NCBI GenBank assembly: GCA_964552795.1
Contig: CAZKIO010000015.1
Location: 1-64,000, forward strand
Source of the DNA: JAEUHZ01 sp964552795
GTDB taxonomy: Bacteria > Planctomycetota > UBA1135 > GCA-002686595
DNA: 64,000 nt
Direction: 5' to 3'
Part shown: positions 1 to 7,390 of the stretch, in pieces
Numbering within the stretch: position 1 is the stretch's first letter
Layout of the letters: every line of letters starts with the position of its first letter
The notes under the pieces: generated by a model
Databases searched by the model: none
What the model saw: only the letters and a program-made list of their open reading frames with translations
What the model was told of the DNA's origin: nothing
Position numbers and translations under genes: made by a program

Positions 1-30
1 CCGCTCCGGGCGCCCCGCGGACCCGATCGC

Positions 31-36
31 TACGAT
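31..36 (+). promoter_or_regulatory. candidate -10 box of a possibly leaderless promoter for the MaoC-like gene
   Basis: TACGAT ends 6 nt before the ATG at 43, inside the string GCTACGATCCC. There is no Shine-Dalgarno sequence in the gap. The same GCTACGATTCC arrangement precedes the MORN lipoprotein start at 46366 (minus). Initiation about 7 nt after a -10 box would give an mRNA without a leader. No good -35 can be seen because the window starts here. Confidence 0.35.
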
Positions 37-42
37 CCCTCC

Positions 43-555
43 ATGACCCACGAACCCCCGCCCAAGGCCTCGGCACCCCACACCGCGGTCGGCGGCAAGA
101 CCTTCGACGAGTTCGCCCCCGGTTCGACCTGGCGGACCCTGTCGCGGACTCTGACCGAGGCCGACATCGGCGCCTTCGCGGGGTTGTCGGGCGACTTCAA
201 TCCGCTGCACGTCGACGCCGAGCACGCCGCGCGGACGCCGTTCCGCACGCGGATCGCGCACGGCCTCCTCGTCCAGGCGATCGCCAGCGGGCTGGCCTGG
301 CAGGCCGGCTGGTTCGCCGGGACGATCGTCGCGCTGCGCGAGGTGTCGATGACCTTCCTGGCGGCGGCGGTCCCGGGCGACACGCTGACCCTCGAGTTGG
401 AGGTCGTCGAGCGCGAGCCGGATCCCGGGCCGCGCCGCGGTTGGGTTCGCTTCGCGACGCGCGTCCGCAATCAACGCGACGAGATCGTCCTGGACGGCGT
501 CTGGCTGGCGCTGGTCACGCGCAGGCGCGTCCAACGCAACGGGAGCGCGCGATGA
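43..555 (+). CDS. MaoC-like (R)-specific enoyl-CoA hydratase / hotdog dehydratase
   Basis: A 170-residue single hotdog-domain protein of the MaoC family, which hydrates or dehydrates acyl-CoA thioesters in the cytoplasm. The diagnostic hydratase signature lies at residues 53-78: DFNPLHVDAEHA, then RIAHGLL, supplying the catalytic Asp and His. The ATG at 43 is the only start giving a complete domain. The stop overlaps the next start as ATGA, so the two genes are probably co-translated. Length fits stand-alone MaoC proteins such as PhaJ. The substrate cannot be read from the sequence, and no polyhydroxyalkanoate or fatty-acid gene is nearby to narrow it down. Confidence 0.88.
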   Translation: MTHEPPPKASAPHTAVGGKTFDEFAPGSTWRTLSRTLTEADIGAFAGLSGDFNPLHVDAEHAARTPFRTRIAHGLLVQAIASGLAWQAGWFAGTIVALREVSMTFLAAAVPGDTLTLELEVVEREPDPGPRRGWVRFATRVRNQRDEIVLDGVWLALVTRRRVQRNGSAR

Positions 556-788
556 CCCGCAAGTTCTGCTTCATGAACGCGCAGCGCCCCTGCGATCTCA
601 CGTGCAAGGCCGCCTTCGAGGTCGACGATCCGGTCGACAACATCGATTGCCACTTCGTCTGGCTCGCTTACCACTTCGGCGAGGGGTTGTTCGAACTTCG
701 GCGCGTCATGGAGGCGCAGGTCGGCAACCTGCCGACGCCGGGCTCGGGCGGCCCGCCCAAGGGCCCCAAGGGCTTCCCTTCGAATTGA
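552..788 (+). CDS. small conserved-looking protein with four cysteines, unknown function
   Basis: A 78-residue protein starting at the ATG of the ATGA overlap with the MaoC-like gene, which argues that it is real and translationally coupled. Cysteines sit at residues 6, 14, 18 and 33, including a CDLTC pair, and a DCHFVW segment is followed by an amphipathic stretch (LAYHFGEGLFELRRVMEAQ). The C-terminal 15 residues are Gly/Pro/Lys-rich and probably disordered. The cysteine spacing could bind a metal, but no known zinc-ribbon family is recognisable. No signal peptide or membrane segment is seen. I do not recognise the family. The operon suggests a link with the hydratase only by position. Confidence 0.6.
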   Translation: MTRKFCFMNAQRPCDLTCKAAFEVDDPVDNIDCHFVWLAYHFGEGLFELRRVMEAQVGNLPTPGSGGPPKGPKGFPSN

Positions 789-893
789 GTCAGCCGTTCC
801 GGCGGGGACACGTCCCCCGCCCGGCCCGTTTCGGATCCGGAACGTCGCTCCCACTCCCCCGCCGGTCGACGGAAGTTCCTTGCTGCCGTAGCG

Positions 894-921
894 TTGCGCG
901 CACGGGCGACCCGGCTAGGAT
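894..921 (+). promoter_or_regulatory. candidate sigma-70-type promoter upstream of the first HEAT gene
   Basis: TTGCGC at 894-899, a 16-nt spacer, then TAGGAT at 916-921. The same TTGCGC-16-TAnnnT layout recurs before the AsmA-like gene at 52607. It would leave a leader of about 150 nt before the ATG at 1082. The 293-nt gap 789-1081 holds nothing else I can name. Confidence 0.3.
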
Positions 922-1081
922 GGGCCCGTCGAACTGTCCTGCGGCACAGGGATTGCCTTACGCAGAAGCAACGATGGACGCGGCGTCCACCGGGCCGGCC
1001 TTCGGGGATCACCTCCCCGCCAGCGGACCGGGGTTTTGCCCCCCAGAGTCGACACATCCACTCGAACCCAAGCGAATCGTC

Positions 1082-3163
1082 ATGAAGAAACTCCTCGTCC
1101 TCGGTGCCTTGCTCGCGGCCGGCAGCCTCTGCCTGCAGGACGTCTCGATCGGGCACGGCGGCAGCTACCGTGGCCCCGGTGACACGGTTCCGCCCGGCGG
1201 CGGCGGCGGCGGCGGCGGCGGAACCGGCCCCAGCACGCCCGGCCCCTCGGGTCCCAGCACGGGTGGCCCCGCCGGCCCCAGCACGCCCGGCCCGGCCGGT
1301 CCCGGCGTCCCGACCGGCGGCCCCGCCGGTCGTCCGGCCGGCCCGTCCACCGGCGGCGGCGCGACCGGTCCCGACCTCACCACCTGGGAGTTCTGGTGGG
1401 GCTTCAACAAGGACCAGTACCTGAACCTGAAGGCGCACATCCACACCGGTCTGCCCAGCACGGGCGGCGACGATTTCTTCGCCGGCCTGGGCCAGACGCA
1501 GCAGGCCAAGAACACGCTGAAGCCCTCCGACGAGACGATCCGCACGAAGGTCGTCCCGGCCCTGAAGGAGGCGCTCGAGAAGGAGCGCAGCAACGACATC
1601 GTGACCGGCGCGCTGATCGCGCTCGGCAAGATCGGTGACGTGACCAGCGAGGATGGCAAGAGCGAGTTCGAGCCGATCATGGCCAAGTTCCTGAGCGACT
1701 CGAACCAGGAGATCGCCGAGACGGCGGCCGTCGCCATGGGCATCCTGGCCAACGACGCGTCGATCCCGCGCCTCAAGGACCTCGCGCTCGACACGCGCGA
1801 AGGCCGCAAGCTGGTGGGCTCCACGGAGGTCAAGTACCGCACGCGCGCGTTCGCGACCTACGGCCTGGGCCTGATCGGCGCCAAGGCCACCAAGAACGAG
1901 ACGCGCCAGGAGATCGTGCGCGTCCTCGTGGACATCCTGCAGAAGCCCGACTCGTCGACGCGCGACGTCAAGGTGGCCGCCCTGGTCTCCCTGGGCCTCG
2001 TCAAGGTCGACGTCGATCCCAGCGAGAACCCCGAGGGTTCCGCCGATCACGGCGCCTCGCGGCAGTCGCAGATCAAGTTCCTGCGTCGCTTCTACCAGGA
2101 CCAGAACAACCACTACCTGCTGCGCGCGCACGCCCCCACCGCCATGGCACGTCTGCTGGACGGCGCCCCGGCGGAGCTGAAGGACGGCGTGGCCAAGCTC
2201 CTCTTGGAAGCGCTCGATCGCCACTCGAAGGAGCGCGACGAAGTGCGCATGAGCTGCGTGCTGTCCCTGGGCATGATCGGCGACTCGGACTCCGACAAGG
2301 TCGACCAGGACATCCGCACCGCACTCAAGCAGATGTCCGACGAAGGCGACGTGCAGTCGAAGAACTTCACCAACATCGCGATGGCGCAGGTCGGCGGCCG
2401 CCCCGGCAAGGGCGCGGACAACGAGAAGGGCCAGAAGGAAGCGCGTGAGTTCCTGCTGCAGCAGATCACCAAGGGCAAGAGCCACATGAAGCCCTGGGCC
2501 GGCATCGGCATCGGCGTCATGGAGCACGCGCTGACGAAGGCCGAGGTCATCGCCGGCTCGGCGTCGGCGACGGCGAAGGACATGCTGCGCAAGGCGCTCG
2601 ACGACGCGCGCAGCCCCGAGCAGGTCGGTGCCTACTCGATCGGCCTGGGCATCGCCGGCGATCTGGAAGGCAAGAAGATCCTGGAGGACAAGTTGAAGAA
2701 CACCTCCGAGGCCAACGCTCGCGGCTACGTCGCGATCGGGCTGGGACTGATGGACGACCGCGAGGCGATCGGCGACATCCGCACGATCGTGCTCGAGTCG
2801 AAGTACAAGCCCGACCTCCTGAAGTCGGCGGCCATCGGCCTGGGCCTCCTGGGCGACAAGGAGCTCGTCCCCGAGCTCTGCAAGATGCTCGAGGAAGCCA
2901 AGGGCCTCTCGTCGCAGGCGGCGATCGCCTCGGCGCTGGGCTTCATCGGCGACTCGCGCTCGGTGGATCCGCTGGTGACGATGTTGAAGCGCAAGGACGG
3001 GATCACGGACTCGGCGCGCGGCTTCGCGGCCGTCGCCCTGGGCATCGTGGCGGACAAGGAGCCGCTGCCCTGGAACTCCAAGATCTCGACCAACATCAAC
3101 TACCGCGCGAACACGACCACCCTGACGGGTGAGAACGGCACGGGGATCCTCGACATCCTCTGA
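1082..3163 (+). CDS. exported HEAT-repeat protein with Gly/Pro-rich N-terminal linker
   Basis: A 693-residue protein. The ATG at 1082 gives a clean signal peptide (MKKLLVLGALLAAGSLC...), whereas in-frame upstream codons do not look like protein. After the signal comes HGGSYRGPGD and a roughly 70-residue Gly/Pro/Ser/Thr low-complexity region with repeated GPSTPGP units. A conserved-looking WEFWWGFNKDQYLNL block follows at about residue 100. From about 140 to 660 there are tandem alpha-helical HEAT-like repeats (patterns such as AIGLGLLGDKELVPEL). The tail PLPWN...GILDIL is shared with the next gene, which is a clear paralogue. HEAT solenoids usually bind proteins; the partner is unknown. It is probably periplasmic or surface-exposed. 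A strong terminator follows. Confidence 0.85.
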   Translation: MKKLLVLGALLAAGSLCLQDVSIGHGGSYRGPGDTVPPGGGGGGGGGTGPSTPGPSGPSTGGPAGPSTPGPAGPGVPTGGPAGRPAGPSTGGGATGPDLTTWEFWWGFNKDQYLNLKAHIHTGLPSTGGDDFFAGLGQTQQAKNTLKPSDETIRTKVVPALKEALEKERSNDIVTGALIALGKIGDVTSEDGKSEFEPIMAKFLSDSNQEIAETAAVAMGILANDASIPRLKDLALDTREGRKLVGSTEVKYRTRAFATYGLGLIGAKATKNETRQEIVRVLVDILQKPDSSTRDVKVAALVSLGLVKVDVDPSENPEGSADHGASRQSQIKFLRRFYQDQNNHYLLRAHAPTAMARLLDGAPAELKDGVAKLLLEALDRHSKERDEVRMSCVLSLGMIGDSDSDKVDQDIRTALKQMSDEGDVQSKNFTNIAMAQVGGRPGKGADNEKGQKEAREFLLQQITKGKSHMKPWAGIGIGVMEHALTKAEVIAGSASATAKDMLRKALDDARSPEQVGAYSIGLGIAGDLEGKKILEDKLKNTSEANARGYVAIGLGLMDDREAIGDIRTIVLESKYKPDLLKSAAIGLGLLGDKELVPELCKMLEEAKGLSSQAAIASALGFIGDSRSVDPLVTMLKRKDGITDSARGFAAVALGIVADKEPLPWNSKISTNINYRANTTTLTGENGTGILDIL

Positions 3164-3183
3164 GTCCGACGCGATCGGCATCC

Positions 3184-3227
3184 CCGCCGCCCGGCGCGCC
3201 CCACGCGCGCCGGGCGGCGGTTTTTTT
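3184..3227 (+). terminator. intrinsic terminator after the first HEAT gene
   Basis: A perfect 16-bp GC stem (3184-3199 with 3205-3220) and a 5-nt loop (CCCAC), followed directly by seven T residues (3221-3227). It begins 20 nt after the stop at 3163. It is the clearest rho-independent terminator in the window and separates the two HEAT paralogues into distinct transcription units, unless read-through occurs. Confidence 0.9.
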
Positions 3228-3315
3228 CGGGCGAGCGACCCAAGGTCTACGCGCCGGGGATGACAGGGCCGGGCCAGGCGACTAGAACAGTGTTGGACCT
3301 GGCGAGCGCAAGACC

Positions 3316-5295
3316 ATGCCCCGACCCGCCCGCCTGCACCGCATCGCACTCCTCCCCTGCCTGACCACGCTCGCCGCGCTCCTTCTGTGCGCGCCGCTCT
3401 GCGCCCACGGCGGAACCTACCGCGGCCCCGGCGGCGGCCTGGGGCCGGCAGGAGCGCCCGGCAGCGGGCCGGCCGGCCCCGGAACGGGCCCGGGAGCCGG
3501 CGGTCCCTCCGCCGGCGGCGGCCCGACCACCGGCCAGGACGCGGCCGGCGACCTGACCGCCTGGCAGATGTGGTGGGGCTTCAACCGCGAGCCGTACCTG
3601 GAACTGCGTCGCGTGCTGGCCCAGGGCAGCGCCGTCTCGACCGCAGGCGCGCGCGTGCATGACCGCGCCGGCGACGACGAGATGCGCCGCAGCGTCGTGC
3701 CGGCGCTCCTGCGGGTTCTCGAGGTCGAGCGCAACCCCGACATCGTGACGGCCGCGCTGCTCGCCGTGGCGAAGATCGGACCGCGCCTGGATCGCGATCT
3801 TGCGCGCCGGGCCTCGCAGCAGATCCAGGACCGGCTGTCGGACGCCAATCAGGAGGTCGCCGAGACCGCGGCACTCGCCCTGGGCATCCTGGCGCTTCCG
3901 GACGACCTCCCGCTGCTCGCCGACCTCATGGCCGATGGTCCGCTCGCGCGCGAGCGGCGCGGTCGCGACTCGGTCCCCACGCGCTCGCGCGCCTTCGCGG
4001 CGTACGCGCTCGGCGTCTCCGGCTCGCGCCACGAGAACCCCGACCTGCGGCGCTGGATCGTGCACCACCTCGCGCGTGGGATCGAGCAACCCGTCGGCGC
4101 CTCCCGCGACGTGCACGTCGCCTGCCTGATCGCGATGGGGCTCGTGCCGCTGCCGAACGCTGGCGCGGCCCTCGCCGGCGACGGCCCCGCTCCGGCGGCG
4201 AGTTCCCTCGAGGCGCAGGTGGACTTCCTCGCCGAGTGGTATGCCGACGCGCGCAACGAGGCCCTCGTGCGCGCCTACGCCCCGGTGAGCCTGGCGCGCC
4301 TGGCCGGCGGGGTGGACGACGAGCGCCGCGAGGCCGTCGTGCGCCTCTTGTCGAAGCCCCTGGAATCGGGGTCGCCGGAGCCGGCGCCCGTGCGTCAGGC
4401 CGCGATCTCCGCGCTGGGTCTGGTGGCCGACGGCGGCGGAGGAGCCCACGATCAGCGCGCGCGCGCGCTGCTGAAGCTCGCGGGCACCGAGGGCGACCGC
4501 CTGGGCCGGCGCCTGGCCTGGATCGCCCTGGCCCGCGCCAGCGCGCGGCCAGGCCGCGGAGGAGCGGACGCGCTGGGCGAATCGCGCGCCCACCTCGTGG
4601 GCCTCCTCTCGCGCGGATCCACTCCCGAGCGTCCGTGGCTGTCGCTCGCGCTGGGCGTGGGCGAGCGGGCGGCGATCGAGTCCGGGCAGCCCCGCTCGCG
4701 CGGTGTGCAGACGGCGCTCGAGGCCGCGCTGCGCCAGCACACCAGCCCGGCCGAGGCCGGGGCACACACGCTGGCCCTGGCGCTCGCCGGTGCGGACTCC
4801 GCCCCGGTGCTCCTGCTCGAGCGGCTGGCGGAACTGCGCGACGACGACGCGCGTGCGCATTGCGCGGTCGCGCTGGGCATCGCGCGCGTCGGCCAGGCCG
4901 TCGATCCGCTGCGCGAGATCGTGCTGGGCTCCCGCTACAAGCCGCGGCTCCTGCGCGAGACCGCGATCGGGCTGGGCCTCTTGGGCGACCAGAGCCTGAC
5001 GCCCGTGCTGGTCGACATGTTGCGCAGCGCGCGCGGCCAGTCGGCGCTGGCTTCGACGGCGACCGCGCTGGGTTGGGTCGGCGATCAGCGCGCGGTCGCG
5101 CCGCTTCTCGCCATCGCGGGGGACACGGGGATCGACGCGGGCGCGCGCGCGTTCGCCATCGTCGCGCTCGGCCTCCTGGGCGACCCGGCTCCGCTGCCGT
5201 GGAACACGGCGATCGCGCTCGACACGGGCTGGTGGCTGCCGCCCGCGACGCTGTACGAACCGGCTACGTCGACGGGCGTGCTCGATCTGCTCTGA
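3316..5295 (+). CDS. exported HEAT-repeat protein, tandem paralogue of the preceding gene
   Basis: A 659-residue paralogue of the 1082-3163 product with the same order of parts: signal peptide (residues 1-34, ending LCAPLCAHGG), the motif HGGTYRGPGGG, a shorter Gly/Pro-rich linker, WQMWWGFNREPYLEL, HEAT-like repeats to about residue 620, and a PLPWN...GVLDLL tail. Shared internal blocks include ANQEVAETAALALGILA and RYKPRLLRETAIGLGLLGD. The repeat region is more Arg/Ala-rich than its neighbour, and the linker has lost most of the PST repeats, so the copies have diverged considerably. Its 3' end overlaps the convergent gene ending at 5264 by 32 nt. Function unknown; protein-protein interaction outside the cytoplasm is likely. 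Confidence 0.84.
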   Translation: MPRPARLHRIALLPCLTTLAALLLCAPLCAHGGTYRGPGGGLGPAGAPGSGPAGPGTGPGAGGPSAGGGPTTGQDAAGDLTAWQMWWGFNREPYLELRRVLAQGSAVSTAGARVHDRAGDDEMRRSVVPALLRVLEVERNPDIVTAALLAVAKIGPRLDRDLARRASQQIQDRLSDANQEVAETAALALGILALPDDLPLLADLMADGPLARERRGRDSVPTRSRAFAAYALGVSGSRHENPDLRRWIVHHLARGIEQPVGASRDVHVACLIAMGLVPLPNAGAALAGDGPAPAASSLEAQVDFLAEWYADARNEALVRAYAPVSLARLAGGVDDERREAVVRLLSKPLESGSPEPAPVRQAAISALGLVADGGGGAHDQRARALLKLAGTEGDRLGRRLAWIALARASARPGRGGADALGESRAHLVGLLSRGSTPERPWLSLALGVGERAAIESGQPRSRGVQTALEAALRQHTSPAEAGAHTLALALAGADSAPVLLLERLAELRDDDARAHCAVALGIARVGQAVDPLREIVLGSRYKPRLLRETAIGLGLLGDQSLTPVLVDMLRSARGQSALASTATALGWVGDQRAVAPLLAIAGDTGIDAGARAFAIVALGLLGDPAPLPWNTAIALDTGWWLPPATLYEPATSTGVLDLL

Positions 5296-5794
5296 ACGCC
5301 AGGGCGCCGAGCACGACGCACACGACGAGCGCGGCCACCGCGCTCACGGCGCGCGCCCTCTGCACGGCCGCGTCGCGCTCGGCCAGCAGGCGCTCGAGCG
5401 CCGCGACTTCGACCGCGTGCGCCTGCGCCTGCGCGCGCCAGCGCCGGGCATCGTCGGCAGCGAGCCGCCCGGACGCGATCTCCTGCTCGAGCAGCGTCAC
5501 CGCGTCACGGGCCTCGCGCGGGAGGCGCAGGCTGATCGCGATGTACGCCGCGCGCTCCAGCAGCCACGGGTCGCTCGGTACATCCGCGATCGCGCCGCGC
5601 GTCACGGCGAAGGCGCCCTGCACGTCGCCGGCGTGGTGGCGCACCCACGCGACGGCCTGCGCGCGGCGCGTCGCATCCGGCTCCGCTTCGGCAGCCCGGA
5701 GCGCGGCGACGTAGCGTCCCTCGCCGCACAGGCGCACCGCCGCGTCGAGGTCCGGTCGCGCCAGCGTCGAGAGCAGCAGCGCCAGCAACTCCAT
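5264..5794 (-). CDS. small TPR-like protein with C-terminal membrane anchor
   Basis: A 176-residue protein. The start chosen is the ATG at 5794, which overlaps the stop of the upstream gene (TGATG); a longer reading frame exists, but its extra residues look like shadow translation. Residues 1-12 are hydrophobic (MELLALLLSTLA). The middle is helical and reads like two or three TPR-type hairpins (CGEGRYVAALRAAEAEPDA, then PWLLERAAYIAISLRL). It then forms a charged helix and ends in one membrane segment (VSAVAALVVCVVLGALAF) plus a short basic tail. Function unknown; a scaffold at the inner membrane is plausible. It is last in the purM-to-here minus-strand run. Confidence 0.62.
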   Translation of the reverse strand: MELLALLLSTLARPDLDAAVRLCGEGRYVAALRAAEAEPDATRRAQAVAWVRHHAGDVQGAFAVTRGAIADVPSDPWLLERAAYIAISLRLPREARDAVTLLEQEIASGRLAADDARRWRAQAQAHAVEVAALERLLAERDAAVQRARAVSAVAALVVCVVLGALAFRADRARPST

Positions 5795-7377
5795 CAGGCG
5801 CCCTCCGCGTGACCGGCGTCGAGGACCGAGCGCTGCTGCAGGTGTTCGATGGGGTTCAGGTCGTCGGTCAGCGGAGGCGTGAGCGGCGCTTCGAACCACG
5901 CCGACATCCCCGGCAGCGCCAGCGCTTCCAGGAGGCGCGCGCCGCCCGCGGCCGACCAGCCCGGCCCGCCCGGTTCCGGCGCCTCGTCACCGCGCCGCGC
6001 GAACAGCACCACGTTGCGCGCGAACGGGACGCGCAGCGCGAGCACGCGACCGGCGAACGCGTGCGCCAGCGTCGATGCGATCGTCACCAGCACCGGGTCC
6101 CGCAGCCCGAACGCGCCGACGTTCACGCACATCCAACCCGAGGGCGCCAGGTGCTGCCGGCACTCGGCGAAGAACTCCGCGCTCGCGAGCTGCGGCGGGA
6201 TCTCCATCTGGTTCTGGTACGCGTCCAGGACGATCTGATCGAGGTCGCGAGGCAGCGCGCGCAACGCCGCGCGCGCGTCGACTCCGGCGACGACGCGCAG
6301 CAGCGGGTCGCCCGCGGGCGGCAGGTCCATCCAACGCTGCCCCAACTCGACGACGCCGGGATCGATCTCGACGCCCACGCTCACGAGGCGGGTCTGCGCC
6401 GGCAGTTCCCCGGCCAGGACGCGCCACGTGGTGCCCGCGCCCAGGCCCAGGACCGCGAGGCTCCAGTCGCCGGGCGCGGCCGCGAACAGCGGCGGCAAGG
6501 CGAACAGGTTGTAGTAGTGGCCGTCCGGAAGGAAACCCGGCCGGACCTGCCACACGGACTGGAACGAGCCGAAGCTCTCGTTGACCTGCAGGAAGCGCAG
6601 GCGCGCTTCGCCCTCGGCGACCTCGACCACGCGCGCGCTCTGGTACGTCGTCTCCCGCGCGCCGAGCAGGCGCTCGCCGGGGAGCAGCGCCGGCGGCGTG
6701 ACGCGCGAGCCCGGGAGCGCCGCGCCCACCGCGCCCAGGAGCACGAGGCCCGCGGCGCGCGGACCGCGCCGCAGCACGAACGGCAGGCCGCACAGCGCGA
6801 GCAGCACGCCCGCGCCCAGGAACGTCGCCTGCAGGCCCAGCCGCGGAACCAGCGTGTACGTCGTGGCGAAGGTCCCCACCAGGCTGCCCAGCGTGCCCGC
6901 TGCCAGCACGATCCCGCCGGCCCTGCCGGCGGGGATGCCGCGCGCGCGCTGCAGCGCTTCGGTCACGAGCGGAGCGACGGTGCCCAGCGCCGCCGCGGCC
7001 GGCGCGAACAGACACAGCGCGGACGCCAGGCTCCCCCACCGCAGCGATTCGCCGGCTTCCTCCAGCGTCAGGCCCTCCGGCAGGAACGCGCGGGCGACGG
7101 GGCGCGCCAGCGCCGGCAGCCACGCGCTGGCAGCGCCGGCCAGGACGAGGACGATCCCCAGTGCGCGGCGCGGGTCGGCCACGCCCGAGAGACGCGCGCC
7201 CGCCAGATACCCGACCGAGAGTGCCACGAGGACCACGCCGATGACGTTGGTCCACACGACGCTGCTCGTGCCGAACCAGGGCGCCAGCAGGCGCACGGCC
7301 GCCAGTTCGACGGTCATGGTGCAGGTCCCGGCCGCGAAGGCGACCGCGATCAGCCCGCTGGCCGGGACTCTCTGCAC
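5794..7377 (-). CDS. fused membrane / spermidine-synthase-like protein
   Basis: A 527-residue protein with GTG start at 7377. Residues about 8-215 form seven or eight hydrophobic segments, beginning SGLIAVAFAAGTCTMTVEL and including the APWFGTSSVVWTNVIG pattern typical of the fused-spermidine-synthase transporter family. Residues about 300-490 are a Rossmann-like aminopropyltransferase/methyltransferase domain: VLGLGAGTT (nucleotide loop), VEIDPGVVELG (acidic ribose-binding strand) and LDAYQNQMEIPPQLASAEFF. Members are widespread in Planctomycetota and often annotated as spermidine synthase, but the substrate and transport role are unproven. It lies 13 nt downstream of the hydrolase-like gene and is translationally coupled to the next gene. 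Confidence 0.85.
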   Translation of the reverse strand: MQRVPASGLIAVAFAAGTCTMTVELAAVRLLAPWFGTSSVVWTNVIGVVLVALSVGYLAGARLSGVADPRRALGIVLVLAGAASAWLPALARPVARAFLPEGLTLEEAGESLRWGSLASALCLFAPAAAALGTVAPLVTEALQRARGIPAGRAGGIVLAAGTLGSLVGTFATTYTLVPRLGLQATFLGAGVLLALCGLPFVLRRGPRAAGLVLLGAVGAALPGSRVTPPALLPGERLLGARETTYQSARVVEVAEGEARLRFLQVNESFGSFQSVWQVRPGFLPDGHYYNLFALPPLFAAAPGDWSLAVLGLGAGTTWRVLAGELPAQTRLVSVGVEIDPGVVELGQRWMDLPPAGDPLLRVVAGVDARAALRALPRDLDQIVLDAYQNQMEIPPQLASAEFFAECRQHLAPSGWMCVNVGAFGLRDPVLVTIASTLAHAFAGRVLALRVPFARNVVLFARRGDEAPEPGGPGWSAAGGARLLEALALPGMSAWFEAPLTPPLTDDLNPIEHLQQRSVLDAGHAEGA

Positions 7378-7390
7378 GCGGTCCCTGCGC

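Noticed and set aside
668..3349. 893-codon open frame on the minus strand opposite the HEAT gene
   Set aside because: Arg/Ala-rich translation with no domain pattern; high-GC shadow of the plus-strand gene, whose protein has a signal peptide and repeats.
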